Shown: piece by piece, positions 6,847 through 15,382 of the stretch
Layout: each line of letters starts with the position of its first letter
How positions within the stretch are numbered: the first letter of the stretch is position 1
Assembly: GCA_946623915.1 (NCBI GenBank)
Contig: CAMORQ010000006.1
Span: 1 to 18,676 of the forward strand
Source: an uncultured Coriobacteriaceae bacterium
Lineage (GTDB): Bacteria; Actinomycetota; Coriobacteriia; Coriobacteriales; Eggerthellaceae
Length of the DNA: 18,676 bases
Direction: 5' to 3'
The notes under the pieces: generated by a model
Told to the model about the DNA's origin: nothing
Database searches by the model: none
The model's input: the letters and a program-made list of their open reading frames with translations, nothing else
Position numbers and translations under genes: made by a program

Positions 6847-9800
6847 ATGGAACAGCCAAAAGTCAGTGTGGTCGTGCCGATTTACAACGTAGAGAACTAC
6901 CTTAAAGAGTGCCTGGATTCTATCAAGAGTCAGTCGCTTGAGTCGATTGAGGTGGTGATGGTCGATGACGGATCGACTGATGGCAGCGCGGAAATAGCAA
7001 AAGGGTTCGCCGAAGACGACAACCGTTTCGTGTACTACCTTAAGAGCAATGGCGGCCTCGGGCAGGCTCGAAACTATGGTGCGGATAGGGCTACGGGCGA
7101 ATACCTGTGTTTCTGCGATTCGGACGATACCATTCCTCCTTCCGCATATGAGCATTTGTATGATTTGGCCAAGAAGTACGATTGTGATTTTGTGACCGGC
7201 GACATGCAGCGGTTTAATTCCAAAAAAACGTATGCGAGTTCGTTGCATCGAATCGCCTACCGTAATGCATGTGAATTGATGAACATTCGCACGCATCCAG
7301 AAATACTGTTCGACTCGACAACGCCTAATAAAATGTTCCGCCGTGCGTTTTTCGTTGATGCCGAGCTCAGGTTTCCCGAAGGAATGCTCTATGAAGACAT
7401 TCCTGTGAACACTCCCATTTTTTGCATCACCGAAAAGTACGCCCACCTAGATGAAGTGGTATACAATTGGCGCGCCCGCGACAAAGGCGAAGAACGCTCG
7501 ATCACCCAGCGCCGTGCCGAGTGGAGCAATTTCAGCGACCGGTTCAAGGCCATGAAGATGGTCGATGAATACTTCGAAGAGCACGTTACCGACCAGGAGC
7601 TTATCGACGCTAAAGACTTCAAATGGCTTCGCCTTGATTTGCGCATCTACATCGACATCTTCCGTAAGGTCGACGGGGATTACCGCGAAGACTTTCTTAA
7701 CATGGTGGCGCCCTACCTCGCCAACATTAATCAATCGGTGTTTGATAAGCTCGATGTCGCCGAACGGGTGAAGTACCATTTCTTCCGTGAATGCGAACTG
7801 AAAAAACTCATGCAGTTTATCTCTTTTACAAAAAGTGCTGCATGGAAGTCGTTCCCCATCATTGAAAAAGATGGTCGCTATTATGGCAAGTTTCCCTTCG
7901 AAGGACTGCCCCTTGAGATGACCGACCTTACCGACGAGATTCAACGTCAAGGATGTAAGGTCAAAGTCGATGCTGCCTCTTTTGCGGGCGACGAAATGCA
8001 TGTTGAAGGTGATATGTTCCTGGGCGTGCTTCCGGCTGCTTCGGAAGACGATATCGAAATCGAAACGCACCTGGTTACCGCCCTCGATGAGTCCGAAGCG
8101 GCTCTTGTCCCCTCTGCTATTTATGACACCGACCATCCGCGGGTGGACGATACGCATAGCATAAAGAAAAGGACTATCCGCCGGCTTAAGCGCGAAAAGA
8201 TTCGCTATTCCCTCGATTTGCCATGGGAAACCATCAAGGGGCTTCCGGACGGCAAATACCTGTTCAGGGTCGCTTATAGAAGGGAATCTTTGCTTTGTCC
8301 TAGCGTGTATGTTGCATGGCCTTCCGCGAAGCGCACTGCGCATCCAGCGGCGCGCTTCGTCGATGGCCGTCGGTATTACGTGTCCTACGATGCTGGTGAG
8401 CGCCTATGCTTGAACATCTCCACCGAGGAAAGCACGCCGGCGGATCGCATCGACTCCGATGGGTGCGTAGTTTCGCTTTATGCGGGTAACACATTGCTCG
8501 AAACTCTTGACGTGGAGGCCCTCACTGCCATCGCGGAAGCAGATCCATCCCTTGACAACCAGAAGCCGTACTACAACAGCAATAAGATATCCTTCCTTCC
8601 GGTCAAAGATCATGTCGTTCGGTGCTGGGCGTCGACAAGTGGCGAACTCGAAGTAGAGGTTTTGCCCGATGGCGTTCTTGCAGAGGAATCCTGGCTTGAC
8701 GGATCTATCTTCACTTACATTATCCGTGAGCTGCGCCCCGGCCAGCTCGACGGTAGCTGGAACGCGTTTCTGCGCGGTAAAAGACACAAGGCGGAATACG
8801 CTGTTCCAGGGACGTTTGAGGCAAAGGACGGTATCGTCGCTTGCTCGATATACGTAGGGGACGATGAAGCTTTGCGCGAAAACTTGCGTGCCGATTTCTA
8901 CGAGTTGTATCTGCGCAAAGGTGAAGAGTCCTTCCTGCATTCGCTTCCGGTTTTTGCCCAGTCCGACATCAGCTATAACAACGAATTGGTGAACATCGGT
9001 CGCATGCGTTACGCCCTGACCGAATCTTTCAAGGCGGGCTTCAGGGTGAGTAGGCCCTGGAAGCGCTATGAAAACACCAAACACAAGCGTACGGTTCTGT
9101 GGAATCGGCTCTACATGCCTCTGTACAAGGTGATGCGCAGGGTTCTTCCGCTCAAGAAAAACATGGTTCTGTTCGAATCGTATTGGGGCGAACAGACGGG
9201 GTGCAATCCCGGCGGGCTTTATCGCTATATTGACAGCGCCCACCCTGAATTCGATTGTCGATGGTCTCTTGTGGACGATAAGATGCAGCTCGAGGGCAAC
9301 GCGAAGCGGCTTCGCAAGGGGAGCCTCGGCTACATGTATGCACTTGCCCGCGCCAAATACCTTGTCAGCAATGTCAATTTTGAAAATTGGTATGTGAAGA
9401 AGAAGGGCCAGATCGAGATCCAGACGACCCATGGAACCCCGCTGAAAAAAGTTGGTTTCGCGAGTCAGGAAGAGTTCACTGCCCGAGGTCTCAAAAATTT
9501 CGGCAAGCGTCGCGCTCGCTGGAATTATCTTGTCACGCCCGGTCCGCGGACAGAAGAGATTCTTGCGGACAATTACCGCTACGACAAGGATTTTCTCGAA
9601 ACTGGGTTCCCCCGCAACGACTACCTTTTCGAGAACAACACGCCCGAGCAGATTGCTGCGCTTAAGGAAAAGTACGGTATTCCTGCCGATGCGAAGGTAG
9701 TGCTCTATGCCCCGACCTGGAGAGAAGCCGGTGTATTCGATCTCGAGCTTGATCTTTCAGCAATCGTGGACGCCCTTGGGGATGAATATGTGTTTGCGAT

Positions 9801-10218
9801 CCGGGTGCATCATTTTGCTGCGTCTGGCGTTAAGGATGGCATGATCGACGAGCGCGTCATTGATTTAACGATGGGGCCAACGTCGGAAGAGTGCTACTTG
9901 ATTGCGGACGTGCTGATTACGGATTACTCGTCGCTTATGTTCGACTATGCTGTTCTTGACCGGCCGATGATTTTCTACGTTTATGATTTGGAGGACTATC
10001 GCGACAACCTTCGTGGTTTCAACTTTGATTTCGAATCCGACGCTCCTGGTCCATTGCTGCGTACGACCGAGGAGGTCATCGAGGCTTTGGGTTCGCTCGA
10101 CGATATGCGCACGGAGTACGCCGAAGCGTTTGAAAACTTCAAGCAGGCATACTGCGGGTTTGAAAACGGAAACGCCGGCGAACAGATTTTCAATGCCGTG
10201 ATGAAGAGGCGGCCGTAG
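6847..10218 (+). CDS. Bifunctional family 2 glycosyltransferase (N-terminal) + CDP-glycerol-type glycerophosphotransferase (C-terminal), teichoic-acid polymerase-like
   Basis: This 1123-residue enzyme carries the same two activities as the upstream transferase in reverse order. The GT-A domain occupies about 5-300: VSVVVPIYN (6-14), VDDGSTDGS (39-47), NGGLGQARNYG (68-78) and CFCDSDD with the DSD metal motif at 91-93. A central region of roughly 430 residues (about 340-770) is rich in predicted strands and has no catalytic motif I recognise; it resembles regions preceding the catalytic domain in TarL/TagF-type polymerases. The C-terminal catalytic domain starts at NMVLFES (772-778) and shows GLYRYI, TTHGTPLKKVG (860-870, H862), YAPTWRE (954-960), VHHF (987-990) and LITDYSSLMFDY (1023-1034). 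ATG 6847 follows GAGAGG (6833-6838) at normal spacing. It probably builds the repeating polymer. DUF4012 follows after 42 bases. Confidence 0.88.
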   Translation: MEQPKVSVVVPIYNVENYLKECLDSIKSQSLESIEVVMVDDGSTDGSAEIAKGFAEDDNRFVYYLKSNGGLGQARNYGADRATGEYLCFCDSDDTIPPSAYEHLYDLAKKYDCDFVTGDMQRFNSKKTYASSLHRIAYRNACELMNIRTHPEILFDSTTPNKMFRRAFFVDAELRFPEGMLYEDIPVNTPIFCITEKYAHLDEVVYNWRARDKGEERSITQRRAEWSNFSDRFKAMKMVDEYFEEHVTDQELIDAKDFKWLRLDLRIYIDIFRKVDGDYREDFLNMVAPYLANINQSVFDKLDVAERVKYHFFRECELKKLMQFISFTKSAAWKSFPIIEKDGRYYGKFPFEGLPLEMTDLTDEIQRQGCKVKVDAASFAGDEMHVEGDMFLGVLPAASEDDIEIETHLVTALDESEAALVPSAIYDTDHPRVDDTHSIKKRTIRRLKREKIRYSLDLPWETIKGLPDGKYLFRVAYRRESLLCPSVYVAWPSAKRTAHPAARFVDGRRYYVSYDAGERLCLNISTEESTPADRIDSDGCVVSLYAGNTLLETLDVEALTAIAEADPSLDNQKPYYNSNKISFLPVKDHVVRCWASTSGELEVEVLPDGVLAEESWLDGSIFTYIIRELRPGQLDGSWNAFLRGKRHKAEYAVPGTFEAKDGIVACSIYVGDDEALRENLRADFYELYLRKGEESFLHSLPVFAQSDISYNNELVNIGRMRYALTESFKAGFRVSRPWKRYENTKHKRTVLWNRLYMPLYKVMRRVLPLKKNMVLFESYWGEQTGCNPGGLYRYIDSAHPEFDCRWSLVDDKMQLEGNAKRLRKGSLGYMYALARAKYLVSNVNFENWYVKKKGQIEIQTTHGTPLKKVGFASQEEFTARGLKNFGKRRARWNYLVTPGPRTEEILADNYRYDKDFLETGFPRNDYLFENNTPEQIAALKEKYGIPADAKVVLYAPTWREAGVFDLELDLSAIVDALGDEYVFAIRVHHFAASGVKDGMIDERVIDLTMGPTSEECYLIADVLITDYSSLMFDYAVLDRPMIFYVYDLEDYRDNLRGFNFDFESDAPGPLLRTTEEVIEALGSLDDMRTEYAEAFENFKQAYCGFENGNAGEQIFNAVMKRRP

Positions 10219-10260
10219 TGGTTGTTGTGGTAAGCCATCCTCTTTCGGAAAGGTTGTTCT

Positions 10261-12426
10261 GTGAGCGATAGCCCAGCACGCGGAAAGCACGTCAAGCCGT
10301 CGTCGAACGTGTCAGAAGGCGATGTTTTGAATCGGTCCCAGACGCTGGACGGTTCTCCTTCGGTACCTCGAACGTCGGCTGCTCCGCAGCAGACTGTTTC
10401 GCGTAATGCGTCGCGTCAGGCTTCGACGTCTTCTGCTCCACAGCAGGCTTCTTCGCGCAATTATTCGCATCGACATTCCGCTCCTGCTGCTACGCAGCAA
10501 ACTCCGCATCGGTCAAGCTCCCTTCAAGAGCCAGGGCAGATGCCTGCCCATAGGGATTTCTACATGCCGCAAGGAGACTATCGGCAGTATTCCAGGGAAT
10601 CCGCTGGAGCGAGGTATCAGAAGAGGTCCGGCAGGAAAGGCAAGATGGCTACCAAGATCATCCTCGGGTGCCTAGGGGTCTATCTTTGTGCGCTTCTTGT
10701 TTCGGGAGTTGTTCTTGCGCTTGATCTGAACGGTGCCCGCAGTCAGGTTGCCGAGCTTAGGGATTCCTTCGTTTCGGGGGCATATTCTTCGGCGCAAACA
10801 TCTGCCGAGTCTCTGGCGGGTTCGATTCATCGTGCGAACATTGTCGCGTCCAGCCCCTTCTTGGCGCCATTGAGGGTTTTGCCCATAGTGGGCTCCGATA
10901 TGGTGACGATAGGTCATCTTGCTGCTTCGGGGGACGTGCTTTGCAGCGATGTTCTTCTTCCGACGATCGATGCACTGGCCTCCCAGAATGCAGAACCGTT
11001 GTTCGGGGACGACGGAGCTATCAACGCATACTCGTTGCAGCTTGTTGTCAATTCCGTTGCGAGCAATCAGGATGCTGTGCGTAAAGCTGCAGATGAGGCC
11101 TATAGCGCCCCGAAAGCAAAAGTGATCGGTGCCGTCGATTCCGCTCGCGCGGCGCTGTGCGGAGCATGTGGACCTCTGAGCGCTATCGCCAAGTCGGGGT
11201 CTGATCTGGGCCCAAGGATTCCGTATCTGCTTGGAGCGGAAGAAGGGCCACGAACGTATTTGTTTGCCGCCTTGAATAATGCCGAAATCAAAGGATCGGG
11301 TGGCATCCCGGGGTCGTTTGCCCCGCTCGTCATCGACAACGGGAAGATTGACTTGGGGGAAGCGCTGTCCTTGAGTGCGATTCCGAAATACCGAGATGTT
11401 ATTTCCGGTGCGCCTTACCAAGGTGAAGGCGTTCCCGTTTCCGACGAGGAAGTCGCCGTGTTCGGCAGGCGCCTCGGCTTGGCTGGCTCCGAAGCGACGT
11501 TTACCCCCGATTTCCCTCAGGCTGCTTATTACCTCTCGTCTCAGTACCGAGATGGTGGTTTCGGGGAGGTCGACGGTGTTATTGCCGTCGACGTGGTTCT
11601 GTTTTCCCGCATGCTCGCTATCGCTGGAGGGGTTTCCCTTTCCGATGGCACCTATATCGATTCGGAAAACGCCGCCCAGTTTTTACTTCACGACATTTAT
11701 ATGAGCAGGCCGCCCGAGGAGCAAGACGTTTTGTTCGCGGAAGTGGCCAACATTGCCTCCGATAGCATTTTTTCCTCTATTGGCACGAACAAGACTGTGG
11801 ATATGGCGAAAGTTCTCTGGCGTGGTACGAAGGAGCGGCGTTTCCTCGTGTGGACAGCCGATCCGAGCGCGGAATCGGGCCTCGTTGCCTTTGGGTGTTC
11901 TGGATCGTTGCTAGACGGAAACGAAGCCCAACGCCTAGGCGTGTACTATTGCGATGACACCTGGGCGAAAATGTCGTGGTACCTTAAGGCCAAAACAACG
12001 ATAGGGCGGTCCGAAACCGATGCCAACGGCGTAAAGAGCTATGCGGTGACGACGCAGTTCATTAATGCGATAAGCGAGGAAGAAGCTGCTGGTCTTTCGA
12101 ACTATGTAGCGGGGCGCTTCAGGGATTCGACCAAGGGTGCCATGCTGAACTGGATATACCTGTTTGCTCCGGCAGGGGGGTCGATCACCGACGTCAAGGC
12201 TTCGGGCGGGGTCTTTTCGTCACCCGTGAGCTTCAATTCCGACGTGTATGCAACTCTTACGCACGGTGGCATGAACGAAGGCAGCTATCACGGGTTAGAT
12301 GTTTGGTACGGACGCGCTCTTGCTCTTCCTGGCGAGGCGGTAACTGTTACATACACTGTTAATATGCCAGCAGGAAGCGACGCGCCTTTGACGCTCGAAA
12401 CAACACCTCTTGCCAGGCCGCGATAG
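10261..12426 (+). CDS. DUF4012 family membrane protein with Ser/Gln/Arg-rich N-terminal tail
   Basis: DUF4012 proteins are found in actinobacterial and other Gram-positive polysaccharide loci; no biochemical function is established that I can name. The 721-residue product starts with about 125 residues of low-complexity, basic, Ser/Arg/Gln-rich sequence (presumably cytoplasmic), then one membrane helix (about 131-154), then a long extracytoplasmic domain. The family core is seen around 325-360, in YLLGAEEGPRTYLFAALNNA followed by EIKGSGGIPGSFAPL, and continues with VDGVIAVDVVLFSRML. GTG 10261 is chosen because GGAAAGG (10245-10251) lies at good spacing and no later start fits better. It lies in one apparent operon with the polymerase upstream and the O-acyltransferase pair downstream, which suggests a role in handling or attaching the exported polymer (inference). 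Confidence 0.8.
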   Translation: MSDSPARGKHVKPSSNVSEGDVLNRSQTLDGSPSVPRTSAAPQQTVSRNASRQASTSSAPQQASSRNYSHRHSAPAATQQTPHRSSSLQEPGQMPAHRDFYMPQGDYRQYSRESAGARYQKRSGRKGKMATKIILGCLGVYLCALLVSGVVLALDLNGARSQVAELRDSFVSGAYSSAQTSAESLAGSIHRANIVASSPFLAPLRVLPIVGSDMVTIGHLAASGDVLCSDVLLPTIDALASQNAEPLFGDDGAINAYSLQLVVNSVASNQDAVRKAADEAYSAPKAKVIGAVDSARAALCGACGPLSAIAKSGSDLGPRIPYLLGAEEGPRTYLFAALNNAEIKGSGGIPGSFAPLVIDNGKIDLGEALSLSAIPKYRDVISGAPYQGEGVPVSDEEVAVFGRRLGLAGSEATFTPDFPQAAYYLSSQYRDGGFGEVDGVIAVDVVLFSRMLAIAGGVSLSDGTYIDSENAAQFLLHDIYMSRPPEEQDVLFAEVANIASDSIFSSIGTNKTVDMAKVLWRGTKERRFLVWTADPSAESGLVAFGCSGSLLDGNEAQRLGVYYCDDTWAKMSWYLKAKTTIGRSETDANGVKSYAVTTQFINAISEEEAAGLSNYVAGRFRDSTKGAMLNWIYLFAPAGGSITDVKASGGVFSSPVSFNSDVYATLTHGGMNEGSYHGLDVWYGRALALPGEAVTVTYTVNMPAGSDAPLTLETTPLARPR
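10372..10533 (+). repeat. Three imperfect 54-bp (18-residue) tandem repeats in the DUF4012 tail
   Basis: Residues 38-55, 56-73 and 74-91 align with an exact 18-residue period. Each has an A/S-P-x-QQ or T-QQ core with QQ at 43-44, 61-62 and 79-80, followed by SR or HR and serines. The DNA copies (10372, 10426 and 10480 onward) are diverged, so this is an old duplication rather than a recent expansion. Confidence 0.6.
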
Positions 12427-12454
12427 GTACAGATTGCATTGTCGAGGGGTCAAA

Positions 12455-12535
12455 ATGTGGTGTATGCGGAGGCAGGGGAAGTATGCTTGCGGCCATTGCT
12501 CGAGAACTGATGGGAATATGCGCGGCGTGATCTAA
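12455..12535 (+). CDS. Possible 26-residue peptide translationally coupled to the MBOAT gene
   Basis: An ATG at 12455 is preceded at 5 bases by GAGGGG (12444-12449). The frame runs 26 codons to a TAA whose last base is the first base of the MBOAT start codon (TAATG at 12533-12537). The MBOAT start has no good ribosome binding site of its own, so terminating ribosomes could restart there. The peptide reads MWCMRRQGKYACGHC then SRTDGNMRGVI; it has no membrane helix and one CGHC pair, and I recognise no family. It may be only a leader that provides coupling. It is not similar to DltX, the small membrane protein of dlt operons. Confidence 0.35.
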   Translation: MWCMRRQGKYACGHCSRTDGNMRGVI

Positions 12536-14061
12536 TGGTATTTTCTTCGGCGACATTTCTGTTTGTCTTCTTTCCTGCTGTGCTCGTTTTGTATTTCGTT
12601 CTTCCTGGGCGAAAAGCGAAGAATGTGGTGCTGCTGATCGCATCGCTGTTTTTCTACGCATGGGGCGAGCCGGTTTACGTGCTTCTCATGCTCTTTAGCA
12701 TTACCTTTAACTGGGTGATTGCGCTATTTCTCGGCAAGGCTGACAAGCAGACATCTAGGCGTGTGCTACTGGTTGTCGCATGCGTCGTAAATGTGCTCGT
12801 CATTGGATTTTTCAAATACGAGGGATTCGTTGCGGATAATCTCAACGCGGTAATAGGCGCTGATGTGGTTCCCAATTTGGAGCTTCCGCTGCCCATTGGC
12901 ATTTCGTTTTACACCCTTCAGGCGTTATCGTACGTAATCGATGTGTACCGAAAAGAGGTTGAACCGCAGCGCAATATCCTTTATTTGGGAATGTACATAT
13001 CCTGCTTTCCCCAGTTGATTGCTGGTCCGATCGTCCGTTACCAAACTATTCAAGATCAGGTTCTCAACCGCAAAGAGACCCTCGATGGTTTTTCCAGTGG
13101 ATTGAGACTTTTTATCGTTGGTCTTGCGAAGAAGGTGCTTTTGGCTAACACTGTTGCCATTTTGGCCAACAGTCTCCTCGAACAAGGGGCTCCCGTTATA
13201 GGCGCGATAGGTGCCTGGGGTGGCGTGCTGGCGTACACCTTCCAAATCTATTTCGACTTCAGCGGGTATTCGGATATGGCCATTGGCATTGGTCGCATGA
13301 TGGGATTTACGTATCTGCGCAATTTCAACTACCCTTATATTTCACGATCTATCACTGAGTTCTGGCGAAGATGGCATATTTCTCTTTCGACTTTTTTCCG
13401 CGATTACATCTATATCCCACTTGGTGGCAGTAGGGTTTCTACCCGCCGCTGGCTTTTCAATATCATGATTGTTTGGTCCATTACCGGCTTGTGGCATGGC
13501 GCGGCGTGGAACTACATCCTTTGGGGCGTGTATTACGGTGTCCTTCTGATTGCAGAAAAGATGTTTTTGTCCAAGGTTCTCAATCGACTTCCTGCATTCG
13601 TGCAGCATCTCTATGTCATTTTCGTCTTCATGATCGGCTGGACGTTTTTCTGGATTACCGATCCGGAGGTTTTATTCTCGTGGTTTGCCGCCATGTTTGG
13701 GGCGTATGGAATTTTGGGAACAAGCACGCTTTGGGAAACGGGGGTTTGGCAGTATTGGCCGGTCTTTGCATTATGCGCGGTAGCTTCAACACCCATCGCC
13801 CCGTTTGTAAAAGAGCGCTTTGCTGCTTTTGTCGAGCAACGGAAGCCGAAAAACGTGTCGGTCGATGGTGTGGTGAATCCGAAGCGAATAGAAAGCGTCG
13901 AGTTGTGCGTGTTCTCCATCCAGCCAGCTGATGAAAAGAGAATGCGAATCGATATCGTGGCATCAGTCGTTTACGATGCTGTTCTCCTTGTGTTGCTCGT
14001 GTTAAGCTCGATGTCGATAGTGTCGGGCTCGTTCAATCCGTTTATCTATTTCCAATTCTAG
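12535..14061 (+). CDS. MBOAT family O-acyltransferase (AlgI/DltB/PatA-like)
   Basis: MBOAT proteins pass acyl groups, usually acetyl, across the membrane to a partner that modifies an extracellular polymer. The 508-residue product has the standard start MVFSSATFLFVFFPAV and about ten or more hydrophobic segments. The family signatures are PLPIGISFYTLQALSYVID, FPQLIAGPIVRY, FDFSGYSDMAIGIGRMMG, then EFWRRWHISLSTFFRDYIYIP and SITGLWHGAAWNYILWG, with the conserved catalytic histidine in LWHG at about residue 321. The long last hydrophobic segments are preceded by a hydrophilic stretch (about 425-475). ATG 12535 is the canonical family start although its ribosome binding site is poor; coupling to the small frame upstream may compensate. 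The DHHW partner follows after 8 bases. No dltA or dltC homologue is near, so O-acetylation is favoured over D-alanylation. Confidence 0.9.
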   Translation: MVFSSATFLFVFFPAVLVLYFVLPGRKAKNVVLLIASLFFYAWGEPVYVLLMLFSITFNWVIALFLGKADKQTSRRVLLVVACVVNVLVIGFFKYEGFVADNLNAVIGADVVPNLELPLPIGISFYTLQALSYVIDVYRKEVEPQRNILYLGMYISCFPQLIAGPIVRYQTIQDQVLNRKETLDGFSSGLRLFIVGLAKKVLLANTVAILANSLLEQGAPVIGAIGAWGGVLAYTFQIYFDFSGYSDMAIGIGRMMGFTYLRNFNYPYISRSITEFWRRWHISLSTFFRDYIYIPLGGSRVSTRRWLFNIMIVWSITGLWHGAAWNYILWGVYYGVLLIAEKMFLSKVLNRLPAFVQHLYVIFVFMIGWTFFWITDPEVLFSWFAAMFGAYGILGTSTLWETGVWQYWPVFALCAVASTPIAPFVKERFAAFVEQRKPKNVSVDGVVNPKRIESVELCVFSIQPADEKRMRIDIVASVVYDAVLLVLLVLSSMSIVSGSFNPFIYFQF

Positions 14062-14069
14062 GCTGCGAG

Positions 14070-15284
14070 ATGAAGAAGGTTCTCAACATAGTTTTTTCTA
14101 TCCTCGCCGTTGTCGTGTTGCTTAATGTTGTCGCAAACAAAGCTGCTCATAAAATCGTGCCAGGCTACGATCCGCCTCAGTGGACATATCTGGAAGGCAG
14201 GAACTACCAAAAGCTCCCTTCTCGCAGCGTGGCCTCGGTTTTGGGCGGAAAGTTCCAGTCTCAGTTTGAGCAATACGTCGCCGACCTTGTGCCTGCGCGC
14301 GACAGGGTGCTTGGTGTCAATGCTCGATTGCAGCGCGGGTGCATCGAAGTGGCAAACGTCCCATTCGGCTACGATGCCTACCCTACTTTTTTCGGGTCCA
14401 AATTCTGCTACTCTCCGACATACCAAAGCATTTCAGAGAGTCCGTTTAACAAGGCTTCGTTCGGCAAGAAAACTATGGGTAAAGCTGTAGACGCATACTC
14501 CGATTTGATCGAAAGCCATCCTGATGTCTCTTGGGTTTTCTTCATGCCTGAAAGAGCGGGGACGTTTTGCGAAATGCCTGCTTCGCGTCTGTGCTCGGAC
14601 ATGGCCGACTACGCCTATTTCAAAAAGGTGTTCCTGGACGAGTTGCCTTCATCATGCTCGATTGTTGACGGTTCGTATTCGAACCTTGACGATTTTTTCG
14701 AGAATTATTTCAAGACAGACCACCACTGGCAGGTGCCGGGAGCCATGCGCGCATATCGCAGCATTTCCGAAGCGCTGGGAAACGAATGCATTGAGTTCGG
14801 AGACGTGGTCGAAGTGTTTGATGGTCCGTATTGGGGCGCTGCCGCCCGAAACGGCAACATCGTCGCTGGTTCAGGGGATGTATGCTATGACGTGGAGTTT
14901 GAGCAGACGCCTCTGGCTGTGACGGCGGATGGTGTAGAGGTGCGCGAAACATGGTTGTGCGAGTCGTACGAGAATCCATGGCCGCCTTACGTGAAAAAGG
15001 ATTTGTACTCTAATTTTTATGGAGATTGGTTCCATCGCGATAGGGGTCTTATAACCATAGAAAACGAAAAAGCGCCCGACAGGACTCTTCTGATAATCGG
15101 CGACTCGTTCACTAATTCGTTCGAGCGCTTCTTCTCCTCTAGCTATCGTAGGGTGTTCGTAATCGATCCGAGAGAGTACGACGACACCGTTGACGCGTTC
15201 CTCTCCACGCACGGTGTCGATGACGCGGTGTTCGTTCTTTCGGCGGCGCATGCGTTCTCGAAAGACGTCTTGAACGGTTTGTAG
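14070..15284 (+). CDS. DHHW / AlgX-like SGNH-fold O-acyltransferase partner of MBOAT
   Basis: This extracytoplasmic enzyme probably places the acyl group delivered by the MBOAT protein onto the wall polymer. The 404-residue product has an N-terminal signal anchor (about 5-25). A YFKTDHHWQVPGA stretch holds the family DHHW motif (D217-W220), equivalent to the Asp-His of AlgX/AlgJ. LLIIGDSFTNSF contains the GDS nucleophile block (G344-D345-S346). Motif order, DHHW first and GDS near the C-terminus, is that of the AlgX/DltD-like circularly arranged SGNH group. It starts 8 bases after the MBOAT stop. Several cysteines (for example near residues 167, 177 and 194) in an exported protein could form disulfides. 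The acceptor is inferred from context to be the polymer made by this locus. Confidence 0.82.
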   Translation: MKKVLNIVFSILAVVVLLNVVANKAAHKIVPGYDPPQWTYLEGRNYQKLPSRSVASVLGGKFQSQFEQYVADLVPARDRVLGVNARLQRGCIEVANVPFGYDAYPTFFGSKFCYSPTYQSISESPFNKASFGKKTMGKAVDAYSDLIESHPDVSWVFFMPERAGTFCEMPASRLCSDMADYAYFKKVFLDELPSSCSIVDGSYSNLDDFFENYFKTDHHWQVPGAMRAYRSISEALGNECIEFGDVVEVFDGPYWGAAARNGNIVAGSGDVCYDVEFEQTPLAVTADGVEVRETWLCESYENPWPPYVKKDLYSNFYGDWFHRDRGLITIENEKAPDRTLLIIGDSFTNSFERFFSSSYRRVFVIDPREYDDTVDAFLSTHGVDDAVFVLSAAHAFSKDVLNGL

Positions 15285-15316
15285 AGCCATTGTTGGTGGG
15301 GAACGCCGACGTGGCT
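15285..15316 (+). terminator. Possible hairpin at the end of the 6847-15284 operon
   Basis: AGCCA/TGGCT (15285-15289 with 15312-15316) encloses GTTGG/CCGAC (15292-15296 with 15306-15310), giving a two-part stem that begins directly after the TAG. No T-run follows, and the 3' side almost touches the next promoter candidate, so termination activity is uncertain. Confidence 0.3.
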
Positions 15317-15318
15317 TC

Positions 15319-15327
15319 TGGTATAAA
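15319..15327 (+). promoter_or_regulatory. Candidate extended -10 promoter for the surface-protein gene
   Basis: TGGTATAAA joins a TGn extension to TATAAA, five of six bases of the consensus, and sits in a sharply AT-rich stretch. Transcription would start near 15334, about 49 bases before the ATG. No -35 is evident. Further -10-like hexamers (TATCAT at 15337, CATAAT at 15340) overlap the expected start. Confidence 0.45.
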
Positions 15328-15382
15328 ATAACAAAATATCATAATTAGCGTATTTGATTACGTAACAGAAAAGGAGTTTGTG

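Noticed and set aside
8404..9432. 342-codon open frame on the minus strand, and a 298-codon one at 7447-8343
   Set aside because: Both are antisense shadows of the 1123-residue transferase. Their composition follows from the codon pattern of the plus strand.
12535..15284. D-alanylation (dltB-dltD) system
   Set aside because: There is no DltA ligase or DltC carrier in the window, and the second protein has the DHHW arrangement of AlgX-like acyltransferases. O-acylation, probably acetylation, is the better call.
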